A model generated the notes under the pieces. That model was not told the DNA's origin. It searched no databases and worked only from the letters and a program-made list of their open reading frames with translations. Below are positions 23,090-31,710 of a stretch of 64,000 nt of DNA, piece after piece. The stretch is taken from the NCBI RefSeq assembly GCF_007830615.1, contig NZ_VLLI01000005.1, forward strand, positions 248,001 to 312,000, in the 5' to 3' direction. A program made the position numbers and the translations under genes. The DNA is from Mucilaginibacter frigoritolerans (GTDB lineage Bacteria; Bacteroidota; Bacteroidia; Sphingobacteriales; Sphingobacteriaceae). How positions within the stretch are numbered: position 1 is the stretch's first letter; each line of letters opens with the position of its first letter.

Positions 23090-23887
23090 TTATTTCACTA
23101 TAAATGTTTCTGTTTGTGTAGTATGGGCGCTAAAATAGCCTAAAGTAGTAGGGGTAATATTAGTAGGCGGATTGGAAGGGGTAACGCCACCACCAGGGCC
23201 GTTTGGATCTTGCTGCATCAGGGTATACCAGTAAGTGTAAATGGGTTTGTCAATACATTGCATTTCAACCTTGGCCGTATCGCCCGGATGAATGTCAATG
23301 TCATTTTCAATCAGATCGATATTGGAATAGCGGCCATCAGAAAAATCATCATTAAAAGCAAAAACGCTTTTCACCTGAACCGAGTTAACATACAATACAA
23401 AGCGGTATTGATTCGGTATTCCTGCCGGATCCTGAAAATGGACAGTTACTTGCCTTAGGTTTTTACTGGTGTTAAAAAAGCTCGCTCTGGATGTTATCGA
23501 ATCAAGGTGTACAAATCCAGGCATGGTTGATTTAGCTGTGTATGTTTTACCACCGGTTACCACTGTCATAGTGTAAGTGTTTCCCGTTTTGCCCGCCATT
23601 GAAGGTATTGAATACGTACCAGCAGGAGATTCAGTAAAAGGATAGATATTACCCAGGCTGTCTGTAACAGAAACAGTAGCGCCTGAAACAGCCGGATAAG
23701 TATTGGTGCTGGTAAATGCTACATTTCTACTCAGTTTAATATATTGAGGGCCTGGTACCTGTGTAACATTGCCTTCAATTACCAGCTGTCCACTAACATT
23801 TCCCAGTTTAAGATCAATTACTTTGGTACATGATGTTATAATGCCAAGGATGATAAAGAAGGATATATATAGTTTTATAGTTCTCAT
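23090..23887 (-). CDS. DUF4249 lipoprotein, partner of the TonB-dependent receptor
   Basis: A 265-residue lipoprotein. The signal peptide ends in the lipobox GIITSC with the acylated Cys at about residue 20. The mature start TKVIDLKLGNVSGQLVIEGNVT is typical of DUF4249, followed by Ig-like beta segments (GATVSVTDSLGNIYPF; YTMTVVTGGKTYTAKS). It is encoded 14 bp downstream of a TonB-dependent receptor on the same strand. DUF4249 proteins often accompany such receptors and probably act at the outer membrane as substrate-capturing or lid proteins, by analogy with SusD. The substrate is unknown. Confidence 0.88.
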   Translation of the reverse strand: MRTIKLYISFFIILGIITSCTKVIDLKLGNVSGQLVIEGNVTQVPGPQYIKLSRNVAFTSTNTYPAVSGATVSVTDSLGNIYPFTESPAGTYSIPSMAGKTGNTYTMTVVTGGKTYTAKSTMPGFVHLDSITSRASFFNTSKNLRQVTVHFQDPAGIPNQYRFVLYVNSVQVKSVFAFNDDFSDGRYSNIDLIENDIDIHPGDTAKVEMQCIDKPIYTYWYTLMQQDPNGPGGGVTPSNPPTNITPTTLGYFSAHTTQTETFIVK

Positions 23888-23901
23888 GGTGTCAGCTGCA
23901 A

Positions 23902-26226
23902 TTAAAATTTAAAATTCCAGGTAACGGATGGTATCCTGGTGGCAAAAATACTGGTTTCAACCGCTTCGGTAGTGTTAGGTACCGTTTTGCTGTCGCGGAA
24001 AGTGATAATATAAGGGTTCCTGTAGGCAAAAACATTGTAGATACCGAAGGTCCAGCTGGAGTGGTATTTTTTATGTTGTTTTCCTTCTAGCGTAGCACCA
24101 ATATCCATACGTTGGGTTGGCGGCAAGCGGTATCCGTTACGTTCGGAATACGAAAAGGTTGTTAATCCGCCAATTTCATATTTACCGGTTGGGTAAGTAA
24201 CGGCATTCCCTGTTCCATAAATATAGGTGGCTGAAAGATTCCAACGTTTGGTGAGTTGGTAGATGCCCACTACAGAAAGATCGTGTGTGCGATCCTGCCT
24301 TGCAGGGTAATAATTGCCGTTATTAATATCAGCAAACTTTAACTCCGTGCGCGATAGGGTATAACCTATCCATCCGTTAAAGCGGCCATATTTCTTCTTT
24401 AAAAACAGCTCCAATCCGTAAGCTCTTCCTGATCCATATGTCAATTGCGATTCTACATCCTGGTTGGCTATAAGCTGGGCGCCGTCTTTATAATCAATCT
24501 GGTTTTGCAGCCATTTATAGTATATCTCAGCAGAAAATTCAAAGATATTATCGCTAAAATTTCTGAAATAACCGGTAGATACCTGGTCGGCTATTTCGGG
24601 TTTAATGTTATTACTGCTCATCACGTAAAGGTCAGTAGGTGTTGCACTGGTTGAATTACTGAGCAGGTGAATGTTTTGTGTATTACGGTTATAGGAAGCC
24701 TTTATTGAACTTTCCTCATTAAGTAAATAGCTTCCGGAAAAGCGAGGCTCCAGGTTAAAATAATCTTTTACCAATTGGCCCGAAGTGTAGGTCTTGGAGG
24801 TTATCGTATTACCCGCTTCGTCATACGTACTGAAAGTGCCTGGACCCAGTAAAAACATGCCGCTAAGTCTTACGCCATACAGAAAGGTTAGTTTGCTGGT
24901 TACGCGCCAGTCGTCGCTTAAGTACGCAGCGTTTTCGTAGCCATAGCGTTCTTCAATGCTTTTGTCATTAAAGCTGGAGGTGGAAGAAGTGGTGATATTA
25001 CCTGGTGCAATAGTATGATGCAGCACATTCAAGCCAAATTTTAAGGTATGGTTATTAGAGATAGAATATTGCAGATCTTCCTTGAAATTAACGTCGGTAA
25101 TTTGTGAGGTAGCCTTAAAGTTATCATCGCTTTCAAAATCCTGTATAGCATAGTTGTAATTACTGTATACAATGGAGGTATTTGAAAACAGGCGATTATT
25201 AAATATGTGATTAAACCTGAGAGTACCGGTTGAATTTCCCCAGTTGGTACCAAATGTATTCTTTAGGCCCAATACGTCCTTACCAAAATATCCCGAGAGA
25301 TAAACAGCATTCTTATCATCAAAATGATAATTGGCTTTGGCATTCAAATCATAAAAATAAAGGGAGCTGCCTTTTACGGTAGAGTCGGATGATGCTTTCA
25401 GGAATAAATCGATATAAGTTCTGCGGGCACTGATCATAAAGGAACCTTTATCCTCCACTATCGGGCCTTCAACCTTGATGCGGGAGGAAATTAGCCCTAA
25501 ACCGCCCTGAACGGTGTAATCTTTGTTATTACCATCATTCATCTTTACATCCAATACTGATGATAACCTGCCTCCATATTCTGCAGGCATACCGCCTTTG
25601 TATAAACTCACATCCTTAATAGCATCCGAGTTAAAAGTGGAGAAAAAACCGAACAGGTGAGACGCATTGTAAACGGTGGCTTCATCTAGTAAAATCAGGT
25701 TTTGGTCAGATCCTCCGCCACGCACGTAAAAGCCTGTATTGCCCTCGCCGGCTGATTTTACACCGGGTAACAGGGATATTGTTTTTAAAATATCTTTTTC
25801 GCCCAAAAGCACAGGTACGTTGTTAATCTGGCTCATGTTGAGCTTTTCGACACCCATTTGTGGCGCGGCGACATTGTCGTTATTGGGTTTGTTGCCGCTG
25901 ATCACCACTTCCTGCAATTCGCTTTTTGAGCTTATAGCGACATTGATGTCGAGGTTTTTTGTTAGTGAGATGCTTTTTTCAATGGTTTGGTAACCAATAT
26001 AGCTGATCTGTAAGGTATAGTCGCCTTTTGGCGCGGTTAGTGAATAAAAGCCGTAGCTATTAGTCGCAGTTCCAATTTGCGGAAGCTCTTTTATGCGTAC
26101 AGAGGCACCAATCAATTGTTCACCGGTTGCATTGTCTTTAATAGTGCCGCTTATTGTAAAGTTTTTCTGGGCAAATGCCTGAAAAGTACTTAGTAAAATT
26201 AAAATAGGTAGTAGAATTTTATTCAT
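23902..26226 (-). CDS. TonB-dependent outer-membrane receptor
   Basis: A 774-residue outer-membrane transporter. Signal peptide (ILLPILILLSTFQAFAQ), then a carboxypeptidase-regulatory-like beta domain (FTISGTIKDNATGEQLIGASV, about residues 22-105), the plug (GVEKLNMSQINNVPVLLGEKDI...VRGGGSDQNLILLDEATVYN, about 125-230) and a beta-barrel ending in aromatic-terminated TWNFKF. It is followed by the DUF4249 lipoprotein, forming a two-gene uptake unit. No SusCD-type SusD, STN domain or sigma/anti-sigma pair is adjacent. A -7 element lies upstream at 26243-26250. Substrate unknown; iron chelates, peptides or glycans are possible. Confidence 0.93.
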   Translation of the reverse strand: MNKILLPILILLSTFQAFAQKNFTISGTIKDNATGEQLIGASVRIKELPQIGTATNSYGFYSLTAPKGDYTLQISYIGYQTIEKSISLTKNLDINVAISSKSELQEVVISGNKPNNDNVAAPQMGVEKLNMSQINNVPVLLGEKDILKTISLLPGVKSAGEGNTGFYVRGGGSDQNLILLDEATVYNASHLFGFFSTFNSDAIKDVSLYKGGMPAEYGGRLSSVLDVKMNDGNNKDYTVQGGLGLISSRIKVEGPIVEDKGSFMISARRTYIDLFLKASSDSTVKGSSLYFYDLNAKANYHFDDKNAVYLSGYFGKDVLGLKNTFGTNWGNSTGTLRFNHIFNNRLFSNTSIVYSNYNYAIQDFESDDNFKATSQITDVNFKEDLQYSISNNHTLKFGLNVLHHTIAPGNITTSSTSSFNDKSIEERYGYENAAYLSDDWRVTSKLTFLYGVRLSGMFLLGPGTFSTYDEAGNTITSKTYTSGQLVKDYFNLEPRFSGSYLLNEESSIKASYNRNTQNIHLLSNSTSATPTDLYVMSSNNIKPEIADQVSTGYFRNFSDNIFEFSAEIYYKWLQNQIDYKDGAQLIANQDVESQLTYGSGRAYGLELFLKKKYGRFNGWIGYTLSRTELKFADINNGNYYPARQDRTHDLSVVGIYQLTKRWNLSATYIYGTGNAVTYPTGKYEIGGLTTFSYSERNGYRLPPTQRMDIGATLEGKQHKKYHSSWTFGIYNVFAYRNPYIITFRDSKTVPNTTEAVETSIFATRIPSVTWNFKF

Positions 26227-26242
26227 TTATGATACTAAGATG

Positions 26243-26250
26243 CAAATGTA
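26243..26250 (-). promoter_or_regulatory. -7 promoter element of the TonB receptor gene
   Basis: Minus-strand TACATTTG, a perfect TAnnTTTG match 17 bp before the receptor start codon. A TTTG further upstream is about 25 bp away, longer than usual. Confidence 0.45.
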
Positions 26251-26326
26251 TTGGATTAGTTACTGTAATTATTAACAAAATGGTAACCGTCGATAAAATT
26301 AATTATAAGATGTTGCAGGCTTAATG

Positions 26327-26334
26327 TATGTTTG
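26327..26334 (+). promoter_or_regulatory. -7 promoter element of the GNAT gene
   Basis: TATGTTTG, a TAnnTTTG match 33 bp before the ATG at 26368; no clear -33 element. Confidence 0.35.
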
Positions 26335-26367
26335 ATGTTAGCGATCATATCAGCCTGAATAACGACC

Positions 26368-26853
26368 ATGCTAACAATAAGAAAAGCCCTGCCCGCAGAT
26401 AACGATGAAATATGGCATATTATAAAAGAGGTGATAGCTTCTGGTGATACCTATGTTTTTTCACCGGATTCATCGAAAGAAAAAATGTTAAACTTTTGGT
26501 GCAGCAATGATAAGCATGTTTATGTTGCCCTTTGGGATGATCAAATCGCCGGGACATTCTTTTTAAAGGATAATCAGCCCGATTTAGGTTCGCATATTGC
26601 CAATGCGGGATACATGGCTTCATCCCAATTTTCGGGAAAAGGTATTGGAAAGCAAATGTGCCTGTTTTCGATAGAAGAAGCTAAAAGGTTAGGATATAAA
26701 GCAATGCAGTTTAATATTGTGATTAAAAGTAATGAAAGGGCTGTAGCTTTATGGCAAAAGTTAGGGTTTGCCATAATTGGTGAAATTCCGGATGCATTTA
26801 ACCATCAGCAAAATGGAATGACTAATGCTTATATTATGTATCGAAAAATATAG
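26368..26853 (+). CDS. GNAT-family N-acetyltransferase
   Basis: A 161-residue acetyltransferase. It starts MLTIRKALPADNDEIWHII, and the acetyl-CoA loop is SQFSGKGIGKQMCLFSIEEAK near residues 92-111, followed by NERAVALWQKLGFAIIGEIP typical of the RimI/phosphinothricin-type fold. The substrate (amino acid, antibiotic or protein N-terminus) cannot be told. It is transcribed divergently from the TonB receptor and ends 7 bp from the end of the convergent DUF2252 gene. No partner gene suggests a pathway. Confidence 0.87.
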   Translation: MLTIRKALPADNDEIWHIIKEVIASGDTYVFSPDSSKEKMLNFWCSNDKHVYVALWDDQIAGTFFLKDNQPDLGSHIANAGYMASSQFSGKGIGKQMCLFSIEEAKRLGYKAMQFNIVIKSNERAVALWQKLGFAIIGEIPDAFNHQQNGMTNAYIMYRKI

Positions 26854-26860
26854 ATATAAA

Positions 26861-28078
26861 CTATTCTTTCTTCTTTATTTCAAAAACGCCATTTTTGTAA
26901 TCCTTCACAAACTGCTCATAATCCTTTTTTACCTTTTTAGCGTATTTTAAGGCATAACCCAGCACTTCTTGTTGCCACTCAGCCGAAGTTCCGAAAGCAG
27001 AAAGGTCATCAATATTGGATGAGCCCTGTATGCCACCGCTACGTAATTGTGCGGAGGCCAGGAGCGAGGCCATATCATCAATTACCTGGTAAATATCACG
27101 GTATTCATCTTTAAGCAGTTTAAACTTTATAGTGTCTTTAACAGGCTGAAGCTCTTGTATTACGTAGGATTCATCTCTGAATACCGTAGTGCTTAAAAGT
27201 GATGACGATACGTTTTGCATCCTTTTTTGAATAGTGATAATGCGTTCTGCCTCAGTTTGCCATTGTAACTGCTTTACCTTTACATAAGGAGCTACTGACG
27301 ACATGGTTGATTGCTTCATGTCCACCAGTAAGTATTTGTTTTTGGTGTTGGTACTTTTAAGTAAAAATAAGTATCGTTTTAAACCTAAACTGCCGGTACC
27401 TGCTAACCTGAAAACAACACCTTTTACCTCGTAATTATAAGGGCCATCGCTGCTGTTGGCTATCCACTCATTAACATGGGCCGTTAACTCATGCTTCAAC
27501 TTTTTATCAACCTTAAAATGCCTTTCATCTTGCAGTGAGAGCATTATTTTCTTTTTCTTGCTAATGGTGCGTTTTTTAAGCAGCTCTTTTTCTGTTGCTT
27601 TATCAGCTGAGTTTAAAAAATTACAAACTATGCCTTTAGCTGTCCTTGGCTCAATACTTATAGCTTTTCCTTTAGCCAGAGTAGTTGAGTAAGTTTTTAA
27701 AAACAGCTGCACCATCTTTTCAGCTTTCTCTGGCTCTATTTCTAAGGCATCAAAGGCGATAAATATACTGGTTGCCATTCTGGCAACTTCATAACATGCA
27801 GGAGCCAATATGCCTTCGTCAAAATCGTTCATATCAAAATAAAGCAATTTGTTGTCGCCTTTATAACTGCCATAATTTTCTATGTGGAGATCACCGCAAA
27901 TCCATGTTAAGGGGGACAAAGGAAGCGGATTGGCATTTGCCAGGTCTTCATAAAACAAATGGCAGGTTCCACGATAAAACCGGAAGGCATTTTCGGTCAT
28001 GGCTTCATACTTTAGTTGTACCATTTCGGGCAATAGGGGGGCGTTGAAGGTTTTTAACCTTTCGGCGAGTTGAGACAT
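26861..28078 (-). CDS. DUF2252 family protein (kinase-like fold)
   Basis: A 405-residue protein matching DUF2252. The hallmark LTWICGDLHIENYGSYKG is near residues 56-73, followed by LLYFDMNDFDEGILAPACYEVARMATSI, a catalytic-loop-like and metal-binding-like pair recalling the aminoglycoside phosphotransferase fold. No substrate is established for the family. The protein is cytosolic, with Lys-rich ends (KKVKKDYEQFVKDYKNG). It is convergent with the GNAT gene and divergent from the ModE-like regulator. The second-Met alternatives are less likely because the N-terminal SQLAERLKTFNAPLLPEM resembles family starts. Confidence 0.85.
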   Translation of the reverse strand: MSQLAERLKTFNAPLLPEMVQLKYEAMTENAFRFYRGTCHLFYEDLANANPLPLSPLTWICGDLHIENYGSYKGDNKLLYFDMNDFDEGILAPACYEVARMATSIFIAFDALEIEPEKAEKMVQLFLKTYSTTLAKGKAISIEPRTAKGIVCNFLNSADKATEKELLKKRTISKKKKIMLSLQDERHFKVDKKLKHELTAHVNEWIANSSDGPYNYEVKGVVFRLAGTGSLGLKRYLFLLKSTNTKNKYLLVDMKQSTMSSVAPYVKVKQLQWQTEAERIITIQKRMQNVSSSLLSTTVFRDESYVIQELQPVKDTIKFKLLKDEYRDIYQVIDDMASLLASAQLRSGGIQGSSNIDDLSAFGTSAEWQQEVLGYALKYAKKVKKDYEQFVKDYKNGVFEIKKKE

Positions 28079-28177
28079 TGAATTTTGATTTTTTGTTTAA
28101 GCCCGCGTGATTTTTGAGGGATTAATTATCAATAAAGGTTTAAGCTTTGTTTATGTTTGAAATAAAATTTGTTGCGT

Positions 28178-28522
28178 ATGCAAAAGCCGGAATTTAAACT
28201 TAATGGCAGGATATGGATTGAAACACCAGAAGGCAAGGTATTAGGTATGGGGCGTGTTGAGTTACTGGAACGGATAAAAGAGTCTGGGTCGATAAGGCAG
28301 GCTGCCTTGCAAATGAAAATGTCGTATAAACAAGCCTGGGACATGGTAAACCATATGAATGATCACTTTGGGGAAGTGCTTGTGATTTCGCACAGAGGCG
28401 GCAAGGGTGGAGGGAATGCTATAGTAACCGAATATGGATTACAGGTTATTGTACAGTATCACATTCTGCAAAGCAAGTTTAAAGCGTTTTTGGAAGATAA
28501 CCTTGGCAGCGTAGTGTTGTGA
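28178..28522 (+). CDS. ModE-like winged-helix regulator (DNA-binding domain only)
   Basis: A 114-residue protein starting at the ATG at 28178 (MQKPEFKLNGRIWIET). An upstream TTG would add three residues and is not needed. The sequence GRVELLERIKESGSIRQAALQMKMSYKQAWDMVNHMN is the N-terminal winged helix of ModE-type regulators, and HRGGKGGGNAIVTEYG is the wing. The C-terminal molybdate-binding domains are absent, so it cannot sense molybdate in the usual way. It precedes a molybdopterin-fold protein by 137 bp, fitting molybdenum-linked control. Divergent from DUF2252. Confidence 0.85.
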   Translation: MQKPEFKLNGRIWIETPEGKVLGMGRVELLERIKESGSIRQAALQMKMSYKQAWDMVNHMNDHFGEVLVISHRGGKGGGNAIVTEYGLQVIVQYHILQSKFKAFLEDNLGSVVL

Positions 28523-28659
28523 ATGATTTCTTTAGGACTTATTAACAGGAATAAATTCTTGATCTTTGGGTTATATTTTAATAAATATAATGAGGCGTTT
28601 ACGTAAAGACATAAAGATCGTGAATTATCTGCTCAAAATAAATCTATAAATCCATCTAA

Positions 28660-29166
28660 ATGAAAAAACAGTTTATCATCATTTTATTAAGTATTACCGG
28701 ATTAACCCGCGTTGCAATTGCACAGGCACAAAATACTGGCAAGCAGCAAACAGTTAAGATTAGTGGTGAAGTTATTACACCACTTGAACTTAAACTGAGC
28801 GATCTGCAGCAATTCCCACAAGCAACAGTTGTGCGTAAAGACAAGGATGGTAAAGATCACCAATATTCGGGTGTTATTTTAGCTGCGATTCTGCAAAAAG
28901 CAGGAGTTACTCTTGGGAAAGATTTAAGGGGCAAAAATTTAACCAAATATGTAAAAGTTGAAGCCAGCGATGGTTACCAGGTGATTTTTGCATTGGCTGA
29001 GCTGGATAAGGATTTTACAGATAGAACTATTATATTAGCTTCACAAGTTGATGGCGCTCCTTTAGCAGCAGGTGATGGCCCCTTCCGGATCATTGTACAG
29101 GATGAAAAGAAACCTGCAAGATGCATTAAGCAGGTTACTGCCATAATTATTCAGTTTGCCAAATAA
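28660..29166 (+). CDS. Secreted sulfite-oxidase-fold (molybdopterin-binding-like) domain protein
   Basis: A 168-residue exported protein. The signal peptide (FIIILLSITGLTRVAIAQ, cleaved about residue 22) is followed by a single oxidoreductase molybdopterin-binding fold: VKISGEVITPLELKLSDLQQFP, HQYSGVILAAILQKAGV, VKVEASDGYQVIFALAEL, DGPFRIIVQDEKKPARCIKQV. The cysteine that ligates molybdenum in sulfite oxidase or MsrP is not visible at its usual place; the only Cys (about residue 158) is near the C-terminus. It may therefore not bind the cofactor, or may bind it differently. It follows the ModE-like regulator and precedes a VOC gene. Confidence 0.82.
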   Translation: MKKQFIIILLSITGLTRVAIAQAQNTGKQQTVKISGEVITPLELKLSDLQQFPQATVVRKDKDGKDHQYSGVILAAILQKAGVTLGKDLRGKNLTKYVKVEASDGYQVIFALAELDKDFTDRTIILASQVDGAPLAAGDGPFRIIVQDEKKPARCIKQVTAIIIQFAK

Positions 29167-29209
29167 GTTGTATTTTGGTGATGTGAGCCTCAATTAAAAT
29201 CAATAATAT

Positions 29210-29644
29210 ATGGTTATGGCTGATGAAGTAAACAATAATCCTTTCAATATTTCAGGTGTTACAGCCCTGTTTCAGGTATTTGATATGCCTCAATCGCTTA
29301 ATTTTTACAGGGATATATTGGGATTTAAAGTAATAATGTCATCTGGCGAAGGTGATGATGTTGACTGGGTTTTAATGCGGTTAAACGATACGGAACTGAT
29401 GTTGAATACCGCTTATGAAAAACCTAACAGGCCACAATCGCCCGATTCACTCAGAAATGACTGGCATAATGATGTCAGTTTATATTTTGGTTGCCCGGAT
29501 ACTGACGATTTGTACGCCTACCTTATTAAAAAAGGTTTAAAAATAAAAAAGCCTGAGATAACCGGCTATGGATGGAAAGCTTTGTCACTACATGATCCGG
29601 ATGGTTACCGTTTATGCTTCCATTGGCCATTACAGAATGCATGA
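29210..29644 (+). CDS. VOC (glyoxalase/bleomycin-resistance-like) protein
   Basis: A 144-residue single-domain VOC protein: VTALFQVFDMPQSLNFYRDILGFKV, then DDVDWVLMRLNDTELMLNTAYE, and the C-terminal KALSLHDPDGYRLCFHWPL. Such proteins bind a metal at an open beta barrel and include resistance proteins and isomerases; substrate unknown. ATG codons at 29210 and 29216 are both possible starts. It lies 43 bp after the molybdopterin-fold gene and may be co-transcribed. A 580-bp gene-free region follows. Confidence 0.82.
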   Translation: MVMADEVNNNPFNISGVTALFQVFDMPQSLNFYRDILGFKVIMSSGEGDDVDWVLMRLNDTELMLNTAYEKPNRPQSPDSLRNDWHNDVSLYFGCPDTDDLYAYLIKKGLKIKKPEITGYGWKALSLHDPDGYRLCFHWPLQNA

Positions 29645-30057
29645 TTTAAATGAGAAAAGTCTTAACTTATCCAAAATCTATATTTCCCTAAAAAATATTA
29701 CTTGAATAGTTGATCCTTTATCTTCACAAAGATTTGATATTGATAACCACAATTTTACAAATGTCTATCTGAATGAAATATTATTAGTGTGATTTGTTGA
29801 TTGATTATTAAAAAAGATCCATCCTCAGCTTAAAATATTTGTTAAAACATTTTTCCTGTTTTTTTATTAATATGTTGCTGATTATCAAATGGAAATTAAA
29901 GCTTTATTTCGGATTTTGTGCTGTAACCTATATCCGTTTCTTTTGCATATCAACCTAAAAAAATATAATAACTATTCTTTATCCAATGAATTAATAAATC
30001 AAACCAACCAGATATTATTTGAACCCTATTAAGTAACAAAAGCATTCGATTAAGCCC

Positions 30058-30086
30058 GGTAACATCAATTTAACAATATTGTTACC
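30058..30086. promoter_or_regulatory. Candidate operator of the RND efflux operon
   Basis: Perfect 7-bp arms GGTAACA (30058-30064) and TGTTACC (30080-30086) around a 15-bp AT-rich centre, about 140 bp upstream of the tolC-like start. The geometry suits a dimeric repressor. No TetR/MarR-type gene is adjacent. Confidence 0.4.
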
Positions 30087-30127
30087 TTAAAGGTGGTATG
30101 TTTTTATCAATTTTACAAAGTCAACCA

Positions 30128-30159
30128 GATAGCCGTAATTGCTAAGCAATCCGGCTATC
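30128..30159 (+). promoter_or_regulatory. Nested hairpin in the efflux operon leader
   Basis: Outer arms GATAGCCG (30128-30135) and CGGCTATC (30152-30159) enclose inner arms ATTGC and GCAAT with loop TAA. It is a strong structured element 66-97 bp before the first gene; it could act in mRNA stability or attenuation. No T-run follows, so it is not a standard terminator. Confidence 0.45.
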
Positions 30160-30224
30160 AAGAATAGTAATATTCACTTATATGAAAACTTATACATTAA
30201 AAATACAAATCATACTGTTTTAAA

Positions 30225-31688
30225 ATGGCGAAGATATATTATAATAAAAGTGCTATACGTGCTTCCCTGCTTATTACCTGTTTGTTTTGTTTGCCTTTTA
30301 TTTCTTACTCACAAACTAAAACTGCCACAAATGCAGGTTCTAAAAGCATTGCCCCTCCGCTGGTAGTGCCTGATACTACCAAAAATAGCTTATTGCTGCC
30401 GGTAGTTATTAAGGATACCGGTAAAGTTCAATATTTTACACTAAAACAATGTATCGATTATGCTTTACAACATCAGCCGGGTTTAAATATAGCGCTCATC
30501 AATGTTGATGTTGCTAAAACAACCAATGCAATTTCTCTTTCAGGATGGCTGCCTCAAGTAAATGCCTCTGGTGATCTTATTCATAACATCCAGACCAACG
30601 GTTCAACAACTACTACTAATAATGGCAGTGGTTCAACAACCACAACAACAAACAAAACAGGGTATACCAATAGTTTTGTGCCGGGCGTTGCGGTTACACA
30701 AACTATATTTAACCCAAGTTTGCTGTATGCTTATAAAAGTGCGCCATTGTATGTTAAACAGGCTCAACAGGTAACGGATAGTACTAAAATTTTCCTGGTT
30801 TCATCAGTCAGTAAATCATTTTATACCTTATTGAATACGCTTGAGCAGATCAATGTTTTTAAGGAAGACACCGCACGTTTAGGTAAAAGCTTAAGGGATG
30901 CCTACCATCAATATAAAGGTGGTATTGTTGATGAGACCGATTATGAACAGGCAGATATTACCTTAAACAATTCAAAAGCGCAATTAAAACAGGCTAATGA
31001 AAATGTTGTACCACAATATGCAACCTTAAAAAAACTATTAGGTTATCCTGTTGATAAACAGTTTAATGTTGTTTTTGATACTTTAGAAATGATGAACAGC
31101 ATTCATATTGATACTACCGAACAGCTTCAGTATGAAAAACGCATTGAGTTTCAATCATTAAAAACAAGTAAAGATTTGCAATCACAACTTGTAAATTATT
31201 ACAAGTTCGCTTGGTTGCCAACATTATCGGCCTTTTTTAATTATGACCTTACATTTGCCAATAATAATTATAACAACCTGTTGAGCTCTTCGTATCCTAA
31301 CTCCTACGTAGGTTTATCATTCAGTTTACCCATTTTTACCGGCTTTTCAAGAGTGAACAATGTTAAAAAAGCCAGATTACAGCAACAGATACTTGACTGG
31401 GATGAAACTGACCTGAAATCGGCCATAAACGTTGAGTATACATCGGCATTAGCCAATTATAAGGGCAATTACTATAATCTGCAATTACTGCAAAGAAATG
31501 TTAACCTGGCCAGAAGGGTTTATTTTGTGGTTGACCTGCAATACAAACAAGGTATAGTAGCCTACCTGAATGTAATTACTGCCGAATCGAACTTAATGAC
31601 ATCAGAAATAAGTTATTTAAATGCTTTATTCCAGGTTTTATCAAACAAGATAGATCTGCAAAAAGCAATGGGAAACATTTCATATTAA
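30225..31688 (+). CDS. TolC-family outer-membrane efflux protein
   Basis: A 487-residue outer-membrane factor. A signal peptide (SLLITCLFCLPFISYSQ, cleaved about residue 30) precedes a linker and the first OEP repeat (FTLKQCIDYALQHQPGLNIALINVDVAK). The second repeat includes ALANYKGNYYNLQLLQRNVNLARRV and GIVAYLNVITAESNLMTSE. A Thr/Ser/Asn-rich insert (GSTTTTNNGSGSTTTTTNK) occurs near residue 130. It forms the outer-membrane channel of the tripartite pump and is the first gene of the operon; the adaptor follows after 22 bp. Confidence 0.95.
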   Translation: MAKIYYNKSAIRASLLITCLFCLPFISYSQTKTATNAGSKSIAPPLVVPDTTKNSLLLPVVIKDTGKVQYFTLKQCIDYALQHQPGLNIALINVDVAKTTNAISLSGWLPQVNASGDLIHNIQTNGSTTTTNNGSGSTTTTTNKTGYTNSFVPGVAVTQTIFNPSLLYAYKSAPLYVKQAQQVTDSTKIFLVSSVSKSFYTLLNTLEQINVFKEDTARLGKSLRDAYHQYKGGIVDETDYEQADITLNNSKAQLKQANENVVPQYATLKKLLGYPVDKQFNVVFDTLEMMNSIHIDTTEQLQYEKRIEFQSLKTSKDLQSQLVNYYKFAWLPTLSAFFNYDLTFANNNYNNLLSSSYPNSYVGLSFSLPIFTGFSRVNNVKKARLQQQILDWDETDLKSAINVEYTSALANYKGNYYNLQLLQRNVNLARRVYFVVDLQYKQGIVAYLNVITAESNLMTSEISYLNALFQVLSNKIDLQKAMGNISY

Positions 31689-31710
31689 CTGTATAAAACC
31701 AACAATCTCT

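Larger units (their letters stand above)
29645..30224. other. 580-bp AT-rich gene-free region upstream of the efflux operon
   Basis: No ORF of convincing size. It holds a long dyad at 30058-30086 and a nested hairpin at 30128-30159 (listed separately). The rest is AT-rich with no recognised RNA gene. A 28-codon frame at about 29872 (MLLIIKWKLKLYFGF...) was not considered supported. Confidence 0.6.

Noticed and set aside
29872-29958. 28-codon frame in the efflux leader as a drug-sensing leader peptide
   Set aside because: It lies far upstream of the structured region, with no paired terminator/antiterminator and no resemblance to known Erm/Cat leaders.
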